Assembly: GCA_950022295.1 (NCBI GenBank)
Contig: OX465599.1
Location: forward strand, 276,851,501-276,915,500
DNA length: 64,000 nucleotides
DNA from: Bromus sterilis
Lineage: Eukaryota > Streptophyta > Magnoliopsida > Poales > Poaceae
Direction: 5' to 3'
Shown: piece by piece, positions 57,211 through 64,000 of the stretch
How the letters are laid out: each line of letters begins with the position of its first letter
How positions within the stretch are numbered: position 1 is the stretch's first letter
Translations under genes and position numbers: made by a program
The notes under the pieces: generated by a model
Database searches by the model: none
What the model saw: only the letters and a program-made list of their open reading frames with translations
Told to the model about the DNA's origin: nothing

Positions 57211-58126
57211 GAAATTTACTGCATCTGGCTTACTTGCGTCGATGAAGCCGCCGCCTTTCAAAGCGTTGCACTATAAGAGGTGGCGCACGAGAGCCGTGTA
57301 CTGGCTTCAGTCCATGCAATGCTATGATGCCACCAAGGGCAAGCCCGAGGACGATCTTACTCCTGCATAGCAGGAGGCCTATGAGAAGATCGATACTCTC
57401 TTTAAGGGTGCCCTCCTCGGTATTCTTGATGATTCCATTGTGGATTCATATATGTCGTTTGATAACGGCAAGGACATGTGGGATGTGCTCGAGGCCAAAT
57501 TTGGGGCCTCGGACGCTGGCAGCGAGTTGTATGTCATGGAACAGTATTATGACTACAAGATGACTGATGAGCGCTCTGTTGTTCAACAAGCGCATGAGAT
57601 ATAGTCGCTCGCCAAAGAACTTGAGCACTTCAAGTGTGTGTTGCCGTACAAGTTTGTGGCCGAAGGCATCATTGCCAAACTTCCACATTCGTGGAACAAC
57701 TTTGCTACTTCTCTAAAACACAAGAGGCAAGAGTTTTGCGTTGCGAATCTCATTGGTACTCTTGATGTTGAAGAGAAGGCGAGAGAAAAGGATACAAGCG
57801 CTCGAGTTCCTGAGGGTGGTTCAAGTGCCCATATGGTACAGAAAAAGAACTACCAGCCCAACAAGTTCAACTTCAAGAATAAATCTGGTGGAAAAGGCAA
57901 GTTTGATAGAAAGAACATGCTGTCACAGCCTACCAACTTCAAGAAGAATCCTAATAAGAAGAAGGGAGTGTGGCATGTTTGCGGTAGTGCAAAGCATTGG
58001 GCCTCCAGCTTCCCGGATCTCTATGAGGAGCGCAGACCTGAGAATGGCGGCAAGACCGCCAATGTTGTCATTGACACGGAGATGAAAGACTCTGGGTACG
58101 TCCCTACAATTCTTTCATTATGTTAG
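57211..58126 (+). pseudogene. gag: Copia gag
   Basis: A UBN2-type gag begins KFTASGLLASMKPPPFKALH and continues through YKRWRTRAVYWLQSM, DMWDVLEAKFGASDAGSELY and GIIAKLPHSWNNFATSLKHK. Stops at 57368-57370 and 57601-57603. The zinc knuckle reads WHVCGSAKHWASSFPD: the usual first and last cysteines are replaced (W and S), so nucleic-acid binding would be lost. The part before residue 1 is missing or non-coding. Confidence 0.9.
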
Positions 58127-58740
58127 TGTCCTGATTGGTTGATTGATACTGGTGCCAATGTTCATGTTTGTGCTGACGCCTCTATGTTTTCTTCTTATCA
58201 GGTCACAGGGACTTTCCCCGTGCTGATGGGGAACGGGTCATATGCTACTGTTCGTGGGGTCGGTATGGTGGATCTGAATTTTACTTCGGGGAAGATCGTG
58301 CGACTGAAGAACGTTCATCATGTACCCTCAATCAATAAAAATCTCTTTAGCGGTTCGCGCTTGTGTCGAGATGGTTTTAAGTTGGATTTCGAGTCCAATA
58401 AAATTGTAATTTCCAAGTATGGACAATTCATTGGTAAGGCTATGAATGCGGAGGCTTGTTCTGCCTATCTTTGTCAGATATTTGCACCAAAGTTGTTAAT
58501 CATATTTGTGATAATGAGTCTAATGTTTGGCATTCTCGACTCTGTCACATTAACTTTGGTAGCATGACGCGGTTAGCTAATATGAGTTTAATTCCGAAAT
58601 TTCCTAATGTCAAGGGTTCCAAGTGCCAAGTATTCGTTCAAGCTAAGCAACCTCGCAAGTCCCATAAGACTGCGGATGCAAGAGACTTGGCACCACTGGA
58701 ACTTATACATTCAGACCTCTGTGAGATGAATGCGTGATGA
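58127..58740 (+). pseudogene. pol: Copia protease and pre-integrase region
   Basis: The protease active site is WLIDTGANVHVCAD (about 58136-58177), followed by GVGMVDLNFTSGKIVRLKNV and VHHVPSINKNLFSGS. A frameshift near 58490 leads to the GAG-pre-integrase zinc region WHSRLCHINFGSM with QVFVQAKQPRKSH; the second CxxC reads CQVF, so it is degenerate. Ends with HSDLCEMNA and a stop at 58735-58737. Confidence 0.88.
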
Positions 58741-59495
58741 CAAAAGGTGGAAAGAAATATTTCATGACGTTGATTGACGACTCTACTAGATATTGTTATG
58801 TGTATCTTCTGAAATCTAAAGATGAGGCTTTAACTTACTTCAAAAACTATAAATCCGAAGCAGAGAACCAACTTGATCGAAAGATTAAACGGCTTAGGTC
58901 CGATCGTGGTGGAGAATACTTTTCCAATGAATTTGATTTGTTTTGTGCGGGACATGGTATAATACATGAGAGGACGCCTCCCTATTCACCTTAGTCAAAT
59001 GGGGTGGCCGAAAGAAAGAACCAAACTCTAACTGATTTGGTTAAAGCCATGTTAGATACTTCGGGTCTCTCCAAGGCATGGTGGGGGGAGGCGCTAATGA
59101 CTGCATGTCATGTCCTAAACCGAGTTCCCACAAAGACAAAAACTGTTACCCCATTTGAGGAATGAGAAAGGAAAAGGCTGAAACTCTCTTACTTACGTAC
59201 TTAGGGCTGTTTGGCAAAGGTCAATATACCGACCCCCAAGAAGCGCAAGCTTGGACCAAAAACCGTAGATTGTGTTCTGTTGGGTTATTCTTTTCATAGC
59301 ATTGGCTATAGATTTTTTATAGTAAAATCTGAGGTATCCAACATGCATGTTGGTACAATTATGGAGTCGAATGATGAGACTTTCTTTGAGGATATATTTC
59401 CTATGAAGGATATGCCTACCTCATCAAACCAGGAGATTCCTACTTTATCTGGTCAGGATTTAACTGAAATTCCTGAGACCACCATTTCGATGTAA
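58734..59495 (+). pseudogene. pol: Copia integrase
   Basis: Core with KYFMTLIDDSTRYCYVYLLK, LRSDRGGEYFSNEF and, after a stop at 58992-58994, NGVAERKNQTL, so the D-D-E residues are present. WWGEALMTACHVLNRVPTK follows, then a stop at 59163-59165. The C-terminal part (KKRKLGPKTVDCVLLGYSFH) is in a shifted frame from 59211 and ends at 59493-59495. Confidence 0.9.
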
Positions 59496-59585
59496 CACGT
59501 TGAGAATCCTGAGGAGGATGACCATGAAACTCCTGTAAGGAGCAAGAGACAGAGGACTGCAAAGTCCTTTGGTGATGATTTCATT

Positions 59586-61106
59586 GTGTACCTTGTGAAT
59601 GACACACGCAATACTATTTCAGAAGCCCATGCATCTCTTGATGCTGACTATTGGAAGGAAGCTGTTCGTTGTGAGATGGATTCCATCTTGGCTAATGGAA
59701 CCTGGAAAATTACTGAATGTACTTATGGGTGCAAACCTGTAGGATGTAAGTGGGTGTTCAAGAAAAATCTTAGGCCTGATGGTACTATTGAGAAGTACAA
59801 AGCAAGGCTTGTGGCCAAGGGCTATACTCAAAAGGAAGGTGAAGACTTCTTTGATACTTACTCACCAGTGGCCAGATAGACCACTATACCGGTGCTACTT
59901 TCATTGGCTGCCTCACACGTTCTTCTCGTTCATCAAATGGACGTTAAGACCACTTTCCTTAATGGAGAGTTGGACGAGTAAATTTATATGGAGCAGTCAG
60001 ATGGTTTTGTAGTACCTGGTCAAGAGGGCAAGGTGTGTAAGTTATTGAAGTCGTTGTATGGCCTTAAGAAAGCTCCTAAGAAGTGGCACAAAAAGTTTGA
60101 AAGGACTTTAACTGCTGAAGGCTTTGTTGTAAACGAGGTAGATAAGTGTGTGTACTATCGCCATGGTGGGGGCGAGGGAGTCATTCTTTGTCTATATGTC
60201 GACGACATATTGATTTTTGGGACCAACCTTGATTTAAACAAGGAGGTCAAAGATTTCTTATCTCGTTGTTTTGAGATGAAGGATCTAGGGGTAGATGATG
60301 TTATCTTGAACATCAAGCTACTGAGAGATGATGATGGTGGGATTACTCTGCTTCAGTCTCACTATGTGGAAAAGGTCTTAAGTCATTTTGGGTATAGCGA
60401 CTACAATCCTTCTCCAACTCCATATGATCCTAGCGTGCTACTTCGTAAGAATAAACAGATTGCTAGAGATCAACTGACATACTCTCAGATTATTGGCTCG
60501 CTTATGTACTTGGTGAGTGCCACGAGGCCTGACATCTCTTTTGCTGTTAGCAAACTGAGTCAATTTGTGTCAAATCCGGGAGATGATCATTGGCATGCGC
60601 TTGAGAGAGTTATGCGCTATTTGAAAGGCACCGCGAGCTATGGGATTCACTATACTGGATATCCTAGGGTACTAGAGGGTTATAGTGATTCCAACTAGAT
60701 ATCTGATGCTGATGAGATTAAGGCCACAAGTGGTTATTTGTTTAAACTTGGTGGTGGCGCTGTTTCCTGGAAGTCTTGCAAGCAGACCATCTTAACGAGG
60801 TCAACTATGGAAGCGGAACTCACAGCATTAGACACAGCCACTGTTGAAGCAGAGTGGCTTCGTGAGCTCTTGATGGACTTACCTGTGGTTGAAAAACCAA
60901 TACCCGCTATCCTGATGAACTGTGATAATCAAACTGTGATCGTCAAGATAAACAGTTCTAAGGATAATATGAAGTCATCAAGGCATGTGAAGAGGAGACT
61001 CAAGTCTGTCAGGAAATTGAAGAACTCTGGAGTTATTACATTGGATTATATCCAAACATCTAAAAATCTGCAGATCCCTTCACAAAGGGTCTATCACGTA
61101 ATGTGA
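59586..61106 (+). pseudogene. pol: Copia reverse transcriptase and RNase H
   Basis: RT: YWKEAVRCEMDSILANGTW, GCKWVFKKNLRPDGTIEKYK, ARLVAKGYTQKEG, a stop at 59877-59879, then QMDVKTTFLNGELDE with another stop, LLKSLYGLKKAPKKWHKKFE, and catalytic YVDD at 60195-60206. RNase H after a stop at 60696-60698: ATSGYLFKLGGGAVSWKSCK, QTILTRSTMEAELTALD and LRELLMDLP, ending near 61106 with an aberrant C-terminus. Catalytic residues are mostly intact, yet at least three stops break the chain. Confidence 0.92.
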
Positions 61107-61705
61107 TAGATAATGCATCAAGGGAGATGGGTTTGAGACCCACCATTTGAGTTGTCCACAGTGGTAACCTACTCTATGTGATCGGAGATCCCGTGAAGTA
61201 GAAGTAGGAGACAAGTTGTTGGTCGGCTGAGAGGAGAGTATCCTTATATTGGTTACCCCACTCCGTTATGATGCAATACTCTCCTAATCTGCATGGCAGG
61301 TTGATATTTATCTTAATGTGTTTCAAGTATCTTATGTATATAAGCAAAGATGTCGTCCTGCAGAGCATCTTTTGAGGAATACACCTATATGAGATTGGTT
61401 GTTAAACGTCGCAGTCCGTGAGAGTTGGGTGCTCTCTAATAAACTCATGAAAGGCCTTGGAGTATGACTTATAAGCTCCGCCCGCGGGGAAGCCTTGCGG
61501 CAGCCCAGTGTCGATCAAGGATTTATGTGAAACTAGATTTACAGAAAGCTCGTAGTTCAAGGCATAGTCCTCTATTCAATTTGTGAACTAGTGTATCATG
61601 AATTCTACGTGGAAGTTTAACTTAATAGTCTCCACGAAACATCGGTATATAAACAATGATTTGGAACAAAATGATGAGATGAGCCAATGAGACTTTGTGG
61701 GGTAT
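61107..61705 (+). other. Copia 3' untranslated region
   Basis: About 600 bp without coding. It ends in GACTTTGTGGGGTAT just before the 3' LTR, a weak polypurine tract. Confidence 0.65.
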
Positions 61706-62636
61706 TGCTGAATTTTACACCTGTTTGCTGAGTGGGCCTGTGGCCCAAAGCACATTGTAAATTCTGAAATTCTCTTGGCCCATTCATGCATAGCAAGTGG
61801 TGGGAAGTTTAGTACCACCTCGCTTGTGGAGGGAGAGCCAAACCTGTTTATAAGGTGAGCTGCACTAGCACTTGTAAGAGCTTGAGAAGAGAAGTGCTAC
61901 ACGCACGCTCCTCCTCCTCGCTCGCCTCGCCACGCCTCGCCTCGTCACGACGCGCGCGCGCGCGCGCGTCGGGTTTCGGGAATGAGCCGAGCCGAGGACA
62001 AAGCTATGCGTACGCTTATATTTTTGCAGCTCGAGAAAAATTAATGAGGCATTAATTGTAATTAACGGACGCGTTCATTATGCTTAATTGGTACGCCATT
62101 TTCGTGGGCTCTACTCCCACGTCGGCCCGTCCTGCTGCGTCTATATAAACAGTGCAAACCCTATCCTGACCGCACCGCTATATGGTTCCTCCTCCTCGTT
62201 CCAGATCATTGCGCCGCCGCCCAAGTCTTCTCCATCCCTTCTTCCGGCGTGCACCGCAAGAAGGGACAGTAGGCCTCCTAAACCCCGCCTCTCGTGATTC
62301 TGTACGGGAGAGGGGCGATCAGGTTTTTGGGGAGCGCACTCGCGCGACTGCTGACAGCGACGACGACGACTTCTTCCCGGACGTTGGCAGCCTCTCCATC
62401 AACGATATGGACGACACCAACGCCAGCGGCTCCACACCCGCTGCACCGTACGTGACCTGTTCCTCTTTTTTTGAGATCATGCTACATGTTCTGTCCGTAG
62501 TGTTCATGTTAGATGTGATCTTTTTGTCTACTGTTTTAGTAGATCACATGGCTAATTTGATCTGTTTAGTTATTGCCATGTATTTTTGTCTATTTCGTGG
62601 ATTAAATCATATGCTAAATTGCTAGTACTTTCAACA
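61706..62636 (+). repeat. 3' LTR of the copia element
   Basis: 931 bp, colinear with the 5' LTR with scattered changes, including a 12-15 bp deletion in the GACGATGAC tract at about 62360 and a CG run (nine CG units at 61951-61968) longer than in the 5' copy. Confidence 0.93.
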
Positions 62637-62641
62637 GGATC

Positions 62642-62976
62642 CACCTACTTTGGAGGCTCTGGCTATAAGGGAGGGTTTAGCTTTCGCGGATGATCTATAT
62701 GAGAGGGATATTCATGTTGCCTCGGATTGCAAGGTGGTTGTGGAAAACATCAATACTAAGACGGCACCTTCGTACGACGCTATTCTACATGAAGTAATAC
62801 GTAGAAAGCAGGCTTTTCATACTTGCAACATTACTTTTGAAAGTAGGAGCTCTAATTATGAAGCTCATAGTTTAGCAAAGCATAGTCTCGCACTGGGTAT
62901 GGGCCGACATGTTTGGTTGGGTCATCCCGGCGAGCTTCATTTCATCCTTGTACACGTTGGTGATATTTTAATTTAA
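62642..62976 (+). pseudogene. LINE 2 RNase H, C-terminal half
   Basis: Picks up the frame as PPTLEALAIREGLAFADDLY, then HVASDCKVVVENINTK (second catalytic region, ASDC), and NYEAHSLAKHSL near the end, closing at a TAA at 62974-62976. This is the plant L1 RNase H (RVT_3) pattern with the catalytic E, D and H/D-like positions visible. Confidence 0.88.
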
Positions 62977-63002
62977 GGTGTGTGGTTTGTCTCAAAAAAA
63001 AA
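62977..63002 (+). other. LINE 2 3' end and A-tail
   Basis: A short 3' untranslated stretch GGTGTGTGGTTTGTCTC followed by nine A residues (62994-63002), the target-primed reverse transcription tail. It sets the right boundary of LINE 2. Confidence 0.75.
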
Positions 63003-64000
63003 CCTACGGATTGACCTACCAAACACACATATATATGCTGCAGGGTACGACGATTTATTAGTAATTGTGCCACATCTTTTTTTGACGTAAAATTATATCT
63101 TTTTTATTTGCTAGGAATCCAAAATTACATCTATTTATATACTCTGCGAGTTAAGATAATCAATAAGCGAGGCATCAACAGACAAAAGATGACACATCCA
63201 TTAAATATCATAGAAAAGGGAGCCTAGGTGCACGATGACCATATTTTCCAATACACGTTGAATGATAGGAATATTTTTTATACAAGTTTAATGATTTTAA
63301 AATACATGATGATCATTTTTCAAATATACGTTTTGAATATATTTTTTGATACATTTAAGAAAAACACATGGAGCATTTTTTTTGAATGGTAGAAAACATT
63401 ATTATAACTTACGTGAACATTTTTATTGTATAATTTATTTTTTCAAAATATGTTTGAACATATTTTCAAATAAATATTAGAAAAATTGAAATGCATGTTC
63501 AATTTTTTTGAATAGAATAAACTATATAAAACTATTTGAAGGTTTTTTACATTGCATATTTTATGAAATTGTCATGAACTTTGATCGCTTGGTGTGATTG
63601 GTTGTGGAAATACAAGAGAAGAGATGCATGCAATAAATAATTTTCTTTGACCCCTTCTTTGATATCTATTGTTTCTTTTATTAAAAAAATGATAAATTGT
63701 TTTTAATTATCATCGCTAATATTGACCATTCAATTTAATGGTATTATTCATAATTTAATACTCTTTTGTGCGGTCCAATCATAAGTTTTGTGTAATAATT
63801 AAGATTTTGCATGAACCAATAAAGGAAAAGCAAGCCGGCTTTAGTTAGATCGGTATACACACAACTTTGCAATATTGATTCATTAATGTTTAAAGAGAAA
63901 GCGAGACATTGTAATATTCTTCCTAGCTACAACAGTTTAAATTACTAATTACTAATTTATTGAAAAACAAGTGCAACTGAACTATTTATAACTTATTAAG
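63003..64000. other. AT-rich intergenic DNA
   Basis: No gene or element recognised. The sequence is rich in TTTTTT, AAATAT and ATTTTTTGA runs of the kind common between genes in cereals. It is the flank of LINE 2. Confidence 0.5.

Larger units (their letters stand above)
56248..62636 (+). mobile_element. Ty1/copia retrotransposon, degenerate
   Basis: LTRs 56248-57190 and 61706-62636, both TGCTGAATTTTACACC ... TTTCAACA, flanked by GGATC (56243-56247 and 62637-62641). The internal order gag, protease, integrase, RT, RNase H (integrase before RT) is diagnostic of copia. The gag frame starts about 20 bp after the 5' LTR with no recognisable primer binding site, so the leader seems deleted. Many stops. 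It is inserted in the RNase H region of LINE 2, whose frame is restored on removal. Confidence 0.95.
43864..63002 (+). mobile_element. LINE 2: L1-type non-LTR retrotransposon carrying four insertions
   Basis: Remaining LINE pieces: ORF1 end 43864-44163, ORF2 at 44248-44841, 49065-50089, 54096-56247 and 62642-62976, and an A-tail at 62994-63002. Inserts: the Tat element at its left end (in ORF1), a solo LTR, a CACTA element and a copia element. Each ORF2 insert has a clean target duplication and its removal restores the frame. ORF2 covers endonuclease, RT, a Cys/His-poor middle and a C-terminal RNase H, the layout of plant L1 elements with RNase H. The 5' half of ORF1 was lost with the left end of the Tat element. 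Confidence 0.93.

Noticed and set aside
63003..64000. Possible MITE or gene in the right flank
   Set aside because: No terminal repeats, target duplications or coding signal found.

Overview
The window is a piece of a large, repeat-dense grass nuclear genome, most likely Triticeae (wheat, barley or a relative). The reasons are Stowaway MITEs with CTCCCTCC-type ends, CACTA transposons with CACTAGTAGAAAA and CACTACTAGGA ends and CCTTTAGTCCCGGTT or GCTACTGCTA subterminal repeats, very long (about 4 kb) Ty3/gypsy LTRs, and deep nesting of elements. Species cannot be fixed from the sequence alone. I found one host gene that I would defend: a MIR160 microRNA locus on the minus strand near the left edge (hairpin about 1433-1543, TATA box 1853-1859).

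Left part (1-11256): the MIR160 locus and intergenic DNA, a Stowaway MITE, then a decayed LINE (about 3840-10345) split by a CACTA element (6348-10236, target duplication AAA). The CACTA carries a Stowaway MITE and a roughly 334-bp tandem array. The stretch 10346-11256 is unidentified, with a possible LTR fragment.

Middle part (11257-43858): a minus-strand gypsy derivative with a 4.2-kb LTR and no gag or pol (11257-18930) abuts a Tat-lineage Ty3/gypsy element (18931-43858) that has lost its 5' LTR. The Tat element has gag, protease, RT, two RNase H domains and integrase on the plus strand and a spliced antisense gene downstream. That antisense gene is cut in two by a complete chromovirus-type gypsy element (25790-38557, target duplication CTCGC, LTRs 3.9 kb).

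Right part (43859-64000): a second LINE (about 43864-63002) is the oldest layer. It was hit in ORF1 by the Tat element and in ORF2 by a solo LTR (44842-49059, ATAGA), a CACTA element (50090-54092, ACA) and a Ty1/copia element (56248-62636, GGATC). Removing each ORF2 insert with one copy of its duplication restores the LINE reading frame exactly. The last kilobase is AT-rich intergenic DNA.

The most unusual content is inside the second CACTA element. It has no transposase that I can recognise. It carries a four-exon, correctly phased gene for a protein with two B3-like DNA-binding folds (52412-53628), preceded by a GC-rich open frame and by four long foldbacks. Three of the foldbacks are related and keep their pairing despite sequence change. 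All retroelement coding regions contain stops or frameshifts, so none looks autonomous today.
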